From: DASZBX01 sp035943635
Lineage (GTDB): Bacteria > Actinomycetota > Actinomycetes > Streptomycetales > Catenulisporaceae
Assembly (NCBI GenBank): GCA_035943635.1
Contig: DASZBX010000067.1
Location: 115,754-179,753 of the forward strand
Direction: 5' to 3'
Length of the DNA: 64,000 nt
The position numbers and the translations under genes are program-made. Under the pieces are notes generated by a model, which ran no database searches, was not told where the DNA came from, and worked only from the letters and a program-made list of their open reading frames with translations. This document shows, one piece after another, positions 33,612 through 42,584 of this stretch (its first letter is position 1; the number at the start of each line of letters is the position of its first letter).

Positions 33612-34814
33612 CTACAGGAACGTACGACCCTCGCCCCGGTAGGTCGGAATCGCGCCGGTCACGCTGGTACCGCCGATCAGGTGCAGTTCGGCGAAGCGTT
33701 CGCACAGCTCCCCGGCCTTGGCGTGCCGGAACCAGACCCGGTCGCCGATGGCCAGGTCGTCCGCGGCCCGGCCGAGCAGCGGGGTCTGCACCTCGCCGGC
33801 GCCCTCCTGCGGGTCGTAGCGCAGGCCCTTGGGCAGGTACACGGCCGGCAGCCGGTCCTTGCCGGGCGCGCCGGAGGCCGGGTAGCCGCCGCCGAGCACG
33901 GTCACCACGCCCGGGGCCGGGCGGCGGACCACCGGCAGGGCGAACAGGGCGGCCGGGCGGCCGTGGATCCGGCTGAACCCGTCGAACAGGTGCGGCATCA
34001 GCAGGGCCGAGCCGGCCGCGACCTCGGTGATCGCCTCCTCGGCCGCGGTGCGCTCGACCGAGCCGCTGCCGCCGCCGTTGACGAACTCCAGCTGCGCGAT
34101 CTCCTTGACCGCGGCGACGATCTGGGCCCGGCGTTCGGCCAGTTCCGCGCCGCTGGCCCGCTGCATCGCGCGCACGGCGATCCGGCGGCCCGGGCGCCCG
34201 GCCGGGGAGTCGGCCACCCCGGCGATCTGCGCCTCGTAGGCCATCAGGCCGACCATCCGGAACGCGGACCGGTCGGCTGCCTCGCGGGCGACCGCGGTCA
34301 CCGCTTCGACCGAGTGCAGCGGGGACCTGCGTGCGCCGACCCGGACCCGGCCGTTGAGCGGGCGCCAGGAGGTGTCGATGTCCACGCACACCCGCACCTG
34401 TGCGGCCTCGGGGATGTCGGCCACGGTCTTGTCGATCAGGTCGAGCTGCTCGACCGAGTCGATCATCACGGTCACCGTGTCGGCGGCCCGCTGGTCCTGG
34501 ACCAGGCGGCGCAGCGCGACCCGGTCCACGGTCGGGTAGCCGACCACGATGTCGGAGAAACCGGACGAGGCCAGCCACAGCGCCTCGGGCAGAGTGAAGG
34601 CGAGCAGGCCCTGGAACCCTTCCACGCCGAGGATGTGGCGCAGCAGTTCCCGGCAGCGGATCGACTTGGTGGCCACCCGGATGGGCTTGCCCCCGGCCCG
34701 CCGGACCAGCTGCCCGGCGTTCTCGTACAGCGCGGCGAGGTCCACCGCGGCCAGCGGCGGGTCGAGGTGCGCGGTGGCTTGGTTCAGCCGGTCCAGGTCG
34801 GTCACGTTTTCCAC
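33612..34814 (-). CDS. Alanine racemase-like PLP enzyme (D-threonine aldolase / amino acid deaminase type)
   Basis: A 400-residue fold-type III PLP enzyme. The PLP lysine is in RVATKSIRCRELLRHIL (about residue 49), and the phosphate and substrate-side text FVNGGGSGSVERT, LLMPHLFDGFSR, and VVTVLGGGYPASG follows; the C-terminal domain ends GDRVWFRHAKAGELCERFAELHL, carrying the H/C metal-type residues of D-threonine aldolases. The family cleaves or dehydrates D-beta-hydroxy amino acids. GTG 34814 is used. No amino acid partner genes are adjacent. Confidence 0.85.
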   Translation of the reverse strand: MENVTDLDRLNQATAHLDPPLAAVDLAALYENAGQLVRRAGGKPIRVATKSIRCRELLRHILGVEGFQGLLAFTLPEALWLASSGFSDIVVGYPTVDRVALRRLVQDQRAADTVTVMIDSVEQLDLIDKTVADIPEAAQVRVCVDIDTSWRPLNGRVRVGARRSPLHSVEAVTAVAREAADRSAFRMVGLMAYEAQIAGVADSPAGRPGRRIAVRAMQRASGAELAERRAQIVAAVKEIAQLEFVNGGGSGSVERTAAEEAITEVAAGSALLMPHLFDGFSRIHGRPAALFALPVVRRPAPGVVTVLGGGYPASGAPGKDRLPAVYLPKGLRYDPQEGAGEVQTPLLGRAADDLAIGDRVWFRHAKAGELCERFAELHLIGGTSVTGAIPTYRGEGRTFL

Positions 34815-35014
34815 GATCGCACAGCAGGGTGACAGCGGATGACCTTTCCGGTCCCGGAACGGTCTCGACCCGGCGCACCCCTGGCGCGGGGGTGGCGGAT
34901 CGGCCCGGCCGAGTATCGCGATCTTGTCCGGGTGGATTATTGTGCGACAGGAATAAGTTCGGGTCAGTTCGCGGCGATGGTGTCGGGGCGGCGGGCTGGA
35001 GAGGGGATTCGCGC

Positions 35015-36487
35015 ATGTCCTTCGAGGGGACGGGGCCTGTGGACGGGCCGCGGGCGGGTGTGCCGGCGGACTGGGACGGCCTCGCGCCGCCGGACGGGCC
35101 CGGGCCGGAGCAGGAGTGGCTGGGGGAGCCGGTGCGTGAGTCGGACGGGGTAATGCCGGACGGGAAAGTCGACGGCGGCCACTTCCAGCAGTCGCCGCGA
35201 TCGCACGAGGCGCAGCAACCGCAGCCGGTGCAGGAGCCGACGCAGCAGTTCCAACAGCCCACGCAACAAATGCAACAGCCTACGCAGCAGCTACAACAAC
35301 CCACGCAGCAGTTGCAGCAGCCTACGCAGTACTTCGCGTCACCATCGGGGCCGTCGCAACCGCCGCAGTCGCAGCAACCGCCGTTGCAAGCACAACCGCA
35401 CCAGTATCCGCAGCAGCATCACCAGATGCCGATGTCGCAACAGTTGCCGCCGCCGCAGGCACCGCAGTACCCCTACCAAGGCCAGCACCAGTACCAGCAG
35501 CAGCACTACCCGCAGACGCACCCGCAGCATGCCCAGCAGCCCCAGCAGCTGCAACAACCGGCGTATCCGCCGCAGTACCAACAACACCAGCAATACCAAG
35601 GCCAGCACTCCCAGTACCCGCAGGCGCAGCAGTACCAGCAGCAACAGCAGCAGCCACCCGCGGCGTACCCGTACGACTACAACGCCCCCTACAACGGCGC
35701 CCCGAACTGGCAGCGGCCCCCGGCCCCGGCCCTGCCGCCCAGGCCCAAGATACGCGCCCGGGTCAAGGTCGGCGCCGCGATCATCCTGGTCCTCGCCCTG
35801 GCGGCCGGGGCCGGCGGCGTCGCCATCGCCAAGGCGGGCACCGGCGGCGCGGCCGCGTCCCGGACCACCGGCCAGGCCGCCCGCCAACAACAGATCGCCT
35901 CGCTGTGGCGCAGCGCGCCGGCCGACGACCTGCTGCCGCTCTCGCTCAGCCGCGAGGGCACCGAGACCTACCAGCGGATCGGCGTCGACCCGGACGAGCA
36001 GTGCTCGACCCTGCCGGCCCCGATGCTCGCCGCGCTGCACCCGGCCGGGTGCGTCCGGGTGATCCAGGCCACCTACGTCGACCGCACCCAGACCGTGACC
36101 GCGACCGTCGGGATCGTGGTGCTCTCCGGCTCGGCGACCGTCCGGCAGAGCCTGTTCCAGGACTGGACCCCGGACGCCAACGCCTCGAACACCCTGATGA
36201 TGCCGCACACCTACCCGGTCCCGGGCACCGGCGCCGCGAACTTCCAGGACGCCCAGCGGGTCGCCTGGGAGTCCGAGGTCACCAACGACGGCAGCTACCT
36301 CCTCTACGCGGTCGCCGGGTTCTCCGACGGCCGGCCCGGGCCCTCGGCCGCCGACCGCTCCGCCGGCAGCGGCTCGGCGCTGGACTCCGACTCCCCGCCG
36401 GTCGAGGTGGCCGGGGACCTGCCCACCGCGATCTCCCAGATCCTGGTCGCACAGGAGACCACGGCCCTGGGAACGAGTGGGTCATAG
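35015..36487 (+). CDS. Gln/Pro-rich single-pass membrane protein
   Basis: A 490-residue protein. Residues 60-230 are extremely rich in Gln and Pro (including PTQQxQQ repeats), followed by one transmembrane helix at about 245-268 (VGAAIILVLALAAGAGGVAIA) and a roughly 200-residue extracytoplasmic domain with two cysteines (CSTLPAPMLAALHPAGC). The first 60 residues are acidic. The Gln-rich tail lies in the cytoplasm and may form condensate-like or coiled assemblies. It directly overlaps the mycosin-like protease gene (TAGTG) and is likely a partner or a substrate. Start ATG 35015 with GGAGAGGGG upstream. Confidence 0.75.
   Translation: MSFEGTGPVDGPRAGVPADWDGLAPPDGPGPEQEWLGEPVRESDGVMPDGKVDGGHFQQSPRSHEAQQPQPVQEPTQQFQQPTQQMQQPTQQLQQPTQQLQQPTQYFASPSGPSQPPQSQQPPLQAQPHQYPQQHHQMPMSQQLPPPQAPQYPYQGQHQYQQQHYPQTHPQHAQQPQQLQQPAYPPQYQQHQQYQGQHSQYPQAQQYQQQQQQPPAAYPYDYNAPYNGAPNWQRPPAPALPPRPKIRARVKVGAAIILVLALAAGAGGVAIAKAGTGGAAASRTTGQAARQQQIASLWRSAPADDLLPLSLSREGTETYQRIGVDPDEQCSTLPAPMLAALHPAGCVRVIQATYVDRTQTVTATVGIVVLSGSATVRQSLFQDWTPDANASNTLMMPHTYPVPGTGAANFQDAQRVAWESEVTNDGSYLLYAVAGFSDGRPGPSAADRSAGSGSALDSDSPPVEVAGDLPTAISQILVAQETTALGTSGS
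35237..35329 (+). repeat. 21-bp tandem repeats encoding PTQQxQQ
   Basis: Four and a half copies of a 21-base unit (CCGACGCAGCAGTTCCAACAG and variants) encode PTQQFQQ, PTQQMQQ, PTQQLQQ and PTQQLQQ within the Gln-rich gene. The unit is in frame, so length change by slippage would preserve the gene. Confidence 0.9.
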
Positions 36488-38283
36488 TGGCGAACACCGG
36501 TAAGGACGGTCCAGTGCGCCAAAAGCCGGCCCGCCGCCCCCGGCGGACCCGGCTCGGCGCGGCCCTGACCGCGCTCGCCCTGCTCGGGGCCTGGTCCCTG
36601 GTCAGCGCCGACCCGGCCGCCGCGGACGAGATCAGCGCGGGCGAGTGGGGCCGCGGCTTCATCCACGCGGCCCAGGCGGACAAGGTGGCCAACGGCTCCG
36701 GGGTCACGGTCGGCCTGCTCGACTCGGGCGTGATGACCCAGCGGGTGAACCTGGCCGGCCAGGTCACCAACGGCCCGGACTACGCCGGCGGGATCGAGCG
36801 GCCCGGGCAGTCCGGCTGGGGCGAGCACGGCACCTGCATGGCCTCGATCATCGCCGGCACCGGCAAGGGCGAGGCGGCGATGGAGGGGGTGGCGCCGGGC
36901 GCGCACATCCTGGCGGTCCGGGTGATCCGGGACGACGACGCGCCCGACGTGGGCGACGCGACCACCAGCGACACCCCGATCTCGGACGGCATCCACTACG
37001 CGGTGGACCACGGCGTGCAGGTCATATCGATGTCGATCGGCGGCGACGCCCAGGGCACCGACGGCGACTCCTCGGACGAGGCCGACGCGATCCGCTACGC
37101 CCTGGACCACAACGTGGCCGTGGTCATCGCCGCGGGCAACACCGGCACCGAGGGCAACGCGATCAGCTTCCCCGGGGCCGACCGGGGCGCGATCACGGTG
37201 GCCGCGGTCAACGCCTCCGCCGGGGTGGCCGACTTCTCGACCACCAGCTGGGACGTGGACGTCGCGGCCCCGGGCGTGAACGTGACCTGTGACGCGCCGG
37301 ACTCGGACGACGTGATGGAGATCGGCGACGGCACCAGCCAGGCCACCGCGTTCACGGCCGGCGTGGTCGCCCTGGTCAAGTCGGCGAACAAGGACCTGAG
37401 CCCGGCCCAGATCCGCACCATCCTGGAACAGAGCGCCCAGGACAAGCCGGCCGGCGGGCGCGACGACCAGGTCGGCTTCGGCATCATCGACGCGCAGGCC
37501 GCGGTGGCCCTGGCGGCCAAGACCAAGGCGCTGCCGGAGAACCCGGCCACCAACGCCGAGGTGCCCACCGGCCACTTCGGCTATGGGCCGACCCAGGTGG
37601 TGGCCGAGGCCGCGCCGTCCTTCGGCGCGCTGCCGCGGGCGGTCGCCGGGGGCGCGGCGATCGTGCTCGCGGGCCTGATCCTGGCCTTCGCGCTGCTGCA
37701 CCGGGCCCGGCGGAAGGCGAACGCGGCCCTGGCCGGTCCGGCGGCGGCGGTCGGCGACGTGTTCGTCAGCGAGACCGTGTTCGAGCAGGCCCCGGGGAGC
37801 GGACCGGGATCGGGCGAGATCAGGGCGGTCGAGATCGAGGAAGTGGCCGAGGTCGAGCGCTTCACCGAACCGGACGGCCCGCTGGAACCGGTCGGCCGGA
37901 TCGAGCCGGAGGTCGTGGAGAGCGTCGCCCGGGTGGAACCGGTCGAGCCCGACGAGCCGGAGCCCGCCAACCCCGCCGAGGCCACGCAGGTGCTCGGTTC
38001 CAGGGAGCAGCTGCCGCCGGAGTTCGAGGAGTACCACGACCCGCAGACGGTCGTCCTCGCCACGGCCGCGTCCGCAGCGTCGGCCGACCGTGAGCCGATC
38101 GCCGATGAGCCGGCCGACCGCGAGCCGGACGCCGGTTTCCACGGCGAGCCCGACGCCCGCAACTCCGCCGACCCGCTCGACCGCACCGTGTGGAGCGAGC
38201 CGATCGGGCCGATCGGCACCGGCGACCCGCGCGACGCCCCGGAGAGCCGGAACCTGCCGCCGGGTACTACGCTCGACGAGTGA
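36487..38283 (+). CDS. Mycosin-like S8 (subtilisin) serine protease, membrane anchored
   Basis: A 598-residue protease. A signal peptide (LGAALTALALLGAWSLVSA) is followed by the S8 catalytic domain with Asp in VGLLDSGV, His in WGEHGTCMASIIAG and Ser in GDGTSQATAFTAGV, then a transmembrane helix at about residues 383-403 (AIVLAGLILAFALLH) and a long acidic Glu/Pro-rich cytoplasmic tail of about 195 residues, longer than in normal mycosins. Mycosins are the proteases of type VII secretion systems; no ESX genes are nearby. The GTG overlaps the Gln-rich gene's stop by one base, so they are co-translated. Confidence 0.9.
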   Translation: MANTGKDGPVRQKPARRPRRTRLGAALTALALLGAWSLVSADPAAADEISAGEWGRGFIHAAQADKVANGSGVTVGLLDSGVMTQRVNLAGQVTNGPDYAGGIERPGQSGWGEHGTCMASIIAGTGKGEAAMEGVAPGAHILAVRVIRDDDAPDVGDATTSDTPISDGIHYAVDHGVQVISMSIGGDAQGTDGDSSDEADAIRYALDHNVAVVIAAGNTGTEGNAISFPGADRGAITVAAVNASAGVADFSTTSWDVDVAAPGVNVTCDAPDSDDVMEIGDGTSQATAFTAGVVALVKSANKDLSPAQIRTILEQSAQDKPAGGRDDQVGFGIIDAQAAVALAAKTKALPENPATNAEVPTGHFGYGPTQVVAEAAPSFGALPRAVAGGAAIVLAGLILAFALLHRARRKANAALAGPAAAVGDVFVSETVFEQAPGSGPGSGEIRAVEIEEVAEVERFTEPDGPLEPVGRIEPEVVESVARVEPVEPDEPEPANPAEATQVLGSREQLPPEFEEYHDPQTVVLATAASAASADREPIADEPADREPDAGFHGEPDARNSADPLDRTVWSEPIGPIGTGDPRDAPESRNLPPGTTLDE

Positions 38284-39038
38284 GCGAAGATCCGGGCCGT
38301 AGGCTCCTGCAATCCACCGGTTTCGACGGCGACGACGGCTCGGCCGACCCGGAGCTGGCCTCGGCGCTGATCGACTACCAGCGCGGCCACCGCGACCGGT
38401 ACGCGCTCTACCCGCTGCTCGCGGGCAAGCGGGTGCTGGCGCCGGTGGTCGCGGTGCTCGGCGAGGCCGAGCAGGCCGGGGTCTCGGCTGCCGGGGTCGC
38501 CCTGAAGCGGGACAAGGACAGCGACATGGCGCTGGTCACCCTGGTCGCGGCGGACGGGGCCAAGGCCGTGCCGGTGTTCACCTCGACCAGGCGGCTGATC
38601 GCCTGGGGCACCGGGGCCGGATACCCGCAGGCCCGGCCGGTGCCGATCTCGATCGAGCTGGCCGCGGCCGCCAGCCTGCAGGAACAGGCCGACGCGCTGC
38701 TGCTGGACCTCGGCAGCGTGGAGCAGTTCGAGCTCACCGGCAGCGCGCTGCGGGCCTTCGCGGACGGCCGGGTGCCGCTGGCCCCGGACAGCGACCCGGA
38801 AGTGGTCGCCGCGCTGACCACGGCCCTGAAGTCGGTGCCGGAGCTGGCCGAGGCCCTGCGCGAGGCCAGGATCGGGGCGTTCGCCGAGGGCGCGGTGCTG
38901 GAGCTGGGCTTCCAGCCGGGCGTCGACCCGCGCTCGCTGACCGAGCCGCTGCGCCGGGCCGCCGACGCGATCGCCGCCGACCCGGTCCTGCGCGACCGGC
39001 TCGGCGAAGGCCTGTCCATCACGGCCGCGCCGGACTGA
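38280..39038 (+). CDS. SseB-family protein
   Basis: A 252-residue protein with an SseB domain (about residues 30-130: YALYPLLAGKRVLAPVVAVLG, KAVPVFTSTRRLIAWGTG), first described in enhancing sulfur-transferase or type III contexts, role in actinobacteria unknown. A second alpha/beta part follows. GTG 38280 overlaps the protease stop (GTGA), making this the third gene of the operon that begins at 35015. No signal peptide or membrane segment. Confidence 0.82.
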   Translation: MSEDPGRRLLQSTGFDGDDGSADPELASALIDYQRGHRDRYALYPLLAGKRVLAPVVAVLGEAEQAGVSAAGVALKRDKDSDMALVTLVAADGAKAVPVFTSTRRLIAWGTGAGYPQARPVPISIELAAAASLQEQADALLLDLGSVEQFELTGSALRAFADGRVPLAPDSDPEVVAALTTALKSVPELAEALREARIGAFAEGAVLELGFQPGVDPRSLTEPLRRAADAIAADPVLRDRLGEGLSITAAPD

Positions 39039-39178
39039 CCGGCGAGCAGCGGCGCCGACCGGCGATCGGCCGCGCCGGACTGTCCGCCAACCAGAGGCCC
39101 TGACCGGCGATCGGAGTCCGGTCGGCGTCGTCGGCCCAGAAAAGGCCGGCTCACAGACGCCGGCCTAAAAGCACCGGC

Positions 39179-39577
39179 TCAGAGCAGCCGCGCCGCCAGC
39201 CGCTCCAGCGAGGCCGCCGGGTCGGCGGTCAAGCCCAGATGCACCGGCCCGGCCTGCACCACGGTCGATCTCGGCGCGGTCAGCCAGCGGAACCGCCGGC
39301 CCGGGGTCTCGGCCCCGGCCTGTCCGGCCGCCGCCCCGCCCCGGCACACGTCGGCGTACGCCGCGACCGCCGAGCCGATCCCGGCCAGGTCGGCGGCCGG
39401 ATCCAGGGCCAGCACCCGGACCTGGTCCAGCTTGTACCTGGCCTCCAGGTAGTCCAGGGCCTGGCAGTACACGATCACGCCCGCGTTCACCGACTCGCCG
39501 CGCTCGACCCGGGGCAGCACCCGGATCGCGGCGTACTCGAACGGGTGCCGGCCGTCCGGTCTCGGCACGGTGTTCAC
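39179..39577 (-). CDS. DUF3037 protein, partner of the HipA-like gene
   Basis: A 132-residue protein of the DUF3037 family: FEYAAIRVLPRVERGESVNAGVIVYCQALDYLEARYKL, with the conserved E/R and Cys. It begins at GTG 39577, overlapping the stop of the HipA-like gene by 4 bases (GTGA). DUF3037 genes are frequently beside HipA-like kinase domain genes in actinobacteria. Function unproven; see the finding on this pair. Confidence 0.85.
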   Translation of the reverse strand: MNTVPRPDGRHPFEYAAIRVLPRVERGESVNAGVIVYCQALDYLEARYKLDQVRVLALDPAADLAGIGSAVAAYADVCRGGAAAGQAGAETPGRRFRWLTAPRSTVVQAGPVHLGLTADPAASLERLAARLL

Positions 39578-40338
39578 CCGGCCACCTCCAGCCGCGGCAG
39601 CCAGGCCCACGGCGCGGCGATCCGGGCGGCGAACCAGTTCCGGTAGGCGGCCCGGACCGCGTCCGGGGAGTCGAAGCCGGGTTCGTCGGCCAGCCACTCG
39701 TCCGGGACCAGGGCGGTGGCCGCGTCGACTGCGGCCGGGGTGACCAGCGGGGCCAGCAGCGCGTCGGCCGCGGCCAGGTCCGGACGGAACGGCAGCAGCA
39801 CGTGGTCGTCCACCTTCGGCGGGCGCAGCGCCGAGGCGGCCGCGGTCGGCCAGTTGTGGTGGAAGATCAGCGAGGCGCCGTGGTCGATCAGGTAGACCTT
39901 GCCGTGCCAGCGCAGCAGGTTGGGGTTGCGCCAGGACCGGTCCACGTTGCCGATCAGCGCGTCGAACCACACGATCCGCCCGGCCAGCTCCGGCTCGACC
40001 GTGAAGGCCAGCGGGTCGAAGCCGAGCGAGCCGGGCAGGTAGTCCATCCCGAGGTTGCGGCCCAGGCTGGCCAGCAGCAGTTCCTGCACCTCCGGATCCG
40101 GCTCGCCCTTCGCGATCCCGGCGTCCAGCTCGGCGGTGACCAGCTCCGGCACCGGCAGGCCGAGCGTGCGCCCGAGCTCGCCCGCGACGATCTCGGCCAC
40201 CAGCGCCTTGCGGCCCTGTCCGGCGCCGCGGAACTTCACCACGTACATCCCGTCGTCGTCCGCCTCGACGATGGCGGGCAGGGAGCCGCCCTCTTTGAGC
40301 GGGGTGACATAGCGCGTCACCGTCACGTCTCTCAGCAT
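39574..40338 (-). CDS. HipA-like kinase-domain protein
   Basis: A 254-residue protein of the HipA-like/PI3-PI4-kinase-like fold: the N-lobe has VVKFRGAGQGRKALVAEIV (Lys), and the C-lobe GRIVWFDALIGNVDRSWRNPNLL (catalytic Asp/Asn loop, HipA-type DxxxxNxDRH-like) and KVYLIDHGASLIF (metal Asp). The HipB antitoxin is absent; DUF3037 takes the paired position. HipA kinases phosphorylate GltX; the target of this subfamily is unknown. ATG 40338 is used. Confidence 0.85.
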   Translation of the reverse strand: MLRDVTVTRYVTPLKEGGSLPAIVEADDDGMYVVKFRGAGQGRKALVAEIVAGELGRTLGLPVPELVTAELDAGIAKGEPDPEVQELLLASLGRNLGMDYLPGSLGFDPLAFTVEPELAGRIVWFDALIGNVDRSWRNPNLLRWHGKVYLIDHGASLIFHHNWPTAAASALRPPKVDDHVLLPFRPDLAAADALLAPLVTPAAVDAATALVPDEWLADEPGFDSPDAVRAAYRNWFAARIAAPWAWLPRLEVAG

Positions 40339-40435
40339 GTGATCAGGCTAGCCGAGCCGGATCCTCCGGTCGCCCGGTTATGGTCCACGGCCCGCGGAAG
40401 CGGCCCGGTTCCGCCACTGCACTAGGGTTCCGCGC

Positions 40436-40912
40436 ATGAGTGGATTCAAAGACTGCTACGCCTGTGACCGTGAGACCGACCTCGTCGTGCTACGCCGGCT
40501 GCCGGTTCGAGAAGACATCGCTCATGACGAGCACTGGCGGGTCGTGCACGCGACCGGCAGCGCGCTGCCGGGCTGGCTGGTCCTGGTCCCGCGCCGACAC
40601 GTGACCACGATCGCGGAGCTGACCGACGACGAGGCGCAGGCGTTGGGCTCCTGGCAGGTGCGGGTGTCCCGGGCCCTGCACGCGGTCACCGGCTGCGAGA
40701 AGACCTACGTCGCCCAGTTCGCCGAGGCCGAGGGGTACTCGCACCTGCACTTCCACATCGTCCCGCGCGACGCCGACCTGGCCGCAGAGCTGAAGGGGCC
40801 GAAGATCTTCGGCCTGCTCGGCGCCGCGGCGGCCGCTTCGGGCGCGAAGGCCGTGACCGAGGCGCAGGCCGACACCATCGCGGGCAAGGTCCGCGCGGCG
40901 CTGGAGGCGTGA
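40436..40912 (+). CDS. HIT-family nucleotide hydrolase (Ap4A-type)
   Basis: A 158-residue histidine-triad protein. The triad block is HLHFHIVPRD (about residue 102), with the upstream WLVLVPRRHVTTIAEL region of the fold. The N-terminal CYAC pair (DCYACDRET) may bind zinc, as in many actinobacterial members. The family hydrolyses dinucleoside polyphosphates or nucleoside phosphoramidates. It is a lone gene. Confidence 0.9.
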   Translation: MSGFKDCYACDRETDLVVLRRLPVREDIAHDEHWRVVHATGSALPGWLVLVPRRHVTTIAELTDDEAQALGSWQVRVSRALHAVTGCEKTYVAQFAEAEGYSHLHFHIVPRDADLAAELKGPKIFGLLGAAAAASGAKAVTEAQADTIAGKVRAALEA

Positions 40913-40960
40913 GCCCGGGGCGGCCGCCGACCGCCGACCGCCGATCCGAGGCGTCCCGGC

Positions 40961-41323
40961 TCAGCTCACCGGCCCGGTCAGCTTCTCGCCCGGCCCGGCG
41001 CCGAGCGGGTCCGGCACCGCGGAGGCCTCGCGGAAGGCCAGCTGGAGCGTGCGCAGCCCGTCCCGCAGGGGCAGCGCGTGCTGCGAGCCGATCTCCGGGG
41101 CGGCGCTGGTGACCAGTCCGGCCAGGGCCACGATCAGCTTGCGGGCCTCGTCCAGGTCCGCCGCCGGCCCCGCGCCGTCCGGGCCCGGCTCGCCTAGGCC
41201 CAGCTGCACGGCTGCCGCGGTCATCAGGTGGATCGCGACCGTGGAGATCACCTCCACCGCGGGCACCTCGGCCAGGTCGCGTTCGGTCGGCTGCTGCGGG
41301 GAGGGCGTGGTGGGCTCAGGCAT
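40961..41323 (-). CDS. DUF1844 protein
   Basis: A 120-residue protein. The core VEVISTVAIHLMTAAAVQLGL and the downstream DEARKLIVALAGLVTS are the DUF1844 signature. It is divergently placed next to the infC leader, a common arrangement in actinobacteria. ATG 41323 is used; the frame upstream belongs to the infC leader shadow. Function unknown. Confidence 0.88.
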   Translation of the reverse strand: MPEPTTPSPQQPTERDLAEVPAVEVISTVAIHLMTAAAVQLGLGEPGPDGAGPAADLDEARKLIVALAGLVTSAAPEIGSQHALPLRDGLRTLQLAFREASAVPDPLGAGPGEKLTGPVS

Positions 41324-41764
41324 GATCGAATCTTCGCACGGGTGGGACGGGCCGCCGCAAACTGGTGCTAAGCTAGGACGCATAGCGACCAACCGCGCCC
41401 GCAAGCAGATGCCTCGGCATCGTCGACGTGGGAGCGGTTCGCAAGTGGAGGGCCCACCTCCCACCCGATCGACCATGCGGCCGACGGGTACGGTCAAGGC
41501 GTAACTGTACCGTGGGATCTTTCGTCCCCCGGCCTCTTGCGCGGTATCGCCCTCGTGGCGATGCCCCGGTTGGTGGAGCTCTGCGATTCGTGGCGTAGGT
41601 CACGGGCGCGGAGCTTTTGTCGTGTAACCGGTGGCCCGTATCCCGATCATCCCCTCATGCGCGGTCCCGACGGCGGCGCGGGCTCTGAAGCAGCAGCAAT
41701 CCGCACCGTACGCGGTGGGACGGCGAGCGCCGCCCTTTTCTACCGCTTGAACCTAGGAGGCCCC
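41324..41764 (+). promoter_or_regulatory. Long infC operon leader region
   Basis: About 440 bases without a gene between the divergent DUF1844 and infC. It holds the promoters of both and probably the structured untranslated leader of the infC operon, including the terminator-like hairpin at 41716-41740. I did not find a tRNA-like or riboswitch core. Confidence 0.5.
41716..41740 (+). terminator. Terminator-like hairpin in the infC leader (candidate attenuator)
   Basis: GGG-A-CGGC-GAGC-GCCG-CCC (one bulged A) is directly followed by TTTTC, and lies about 14 bases before the infC Shine-Dalgarno. In Bacillus and other bacteria the infC-rpmI-rplT leader is a target of L20 autoregulation; here a transcription attenuator is the simplest reading. 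A long leader (about 430 bases) precedes it. Confidence 0.55.
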
Positions 41765-42472
41765 ATCAGCGCCGAACCTCGCATCAACGACCGGATCCGC
41801 GTACCGGAGGTCCGACTCGTCGGACCGGACGGCCAGCAGGTCGGGATCGTCGCGATTCAGGACGCGCTCCGCCTGGCCGGCGAGGCCGATCTCGACCTGG
41901 TCGAGATCGTCCCGACCGCCCGCCCCCCGGTGGCCAAGATCATGGACTACGGCAAGTACAAGTACGAGTCCGCGCTCAAGGCCCGTGAGGCGCGCAAGAA
42001 CCAGGCGCACACGATCATCAAGGAAATGAAGCTCCGGCCGAAGATCGACCCGCACGACTACGAGACCAAGAAGGGTCACGTGGTCCGGTTCCTCAACGCC
42101 GGGGACAAGGTCAAGATCACCATCATGTTCCGCGGCCGGGAGCAGTCCCGGCCCGAGCTCGGCCGCCGCCTGCTGGAACGGCTGGCCGGCGACGTCGAGG
42201 AGCTCGGCTTCGTCGAGTTCGCGCCGAAGCAGGACGGCCGGAACATGATCATGGTGCTCGGGCCGAAGAAGAAGAAGGTCGAGGCGATGGCCGAGGCCCG
42301 CGCCGCGAAGGCGGCCAAGGCGGACGGCTCCGGCCGTTCCCGCGACGAGGACCACGGCCTGGACGAGCCGATCGAGACCGACGAGGTCGAGACCGGGCAG
42401 TCGACCGAGGTGTCGGCCGAGGCCCAGGCTCCGGCCGAGGCTCCGGCTGAGACCGAGACCGCGGAGGCGTAG
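41765..42472 (+). CDS. infC: Translation initiation factor IF-3
   Basis: A 235-residue IF-3. The sequence starts ISAEPRINDRIRVPEVRLVG, then IVPTARPPVAKIMDYGKYKYE and KVKITIMFRGREQSRPELG (the two-domain linker and KIT-type motif), and HDYETKKGHVVRFL. TAGGAGG (41754-41760) lies 4 bases before ATC 41765, so the start codon is ATC, not ATG; non-canonical starts of infC are known because IF-3 rejects them, giving autoregulation. The C-terminus carries an Ala/Glu-rich extension of about 60 residues, longer than usual. Confidence 0.93.
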   Translation: MSAEPRINDRIRVPEVRLVGPDGQQVGIVAIQDALRLAGEADLDLVEIVPTARPPVAKIMDYGKYKYESALKAREARKNQAHTIIKEMKLRPKIDPHDYETKKGHVVRFLNAGDKVKITIMFRGREQSRPELGRRLLERLAGDVEELGFVEFAPKQDGRNMIMVLGPKKKKVEAMAEARAAKAAKADGSGRSRDEDHGLDEPIETDEVETGQSTEVSAEAQAPAEAPAETETAEA

Positions 42473-42584
42473 CGCGCGAGCGCCGGGCCGACCCGCCGTT
42501 CCATTTCTCCCGCCCACGGCGGCGGCCCGCCCGCCGCCGCCCGGGGCCGGGACCGTCAGCACTACATAGAGGAGATTGGCTGCC

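Noticed and set aside
36487..38283. A type VII secretion (ESX) locus
   Set aside because: Only the protease resembles T7SS mycosins; no EccB-E or WXG100 genes are present.
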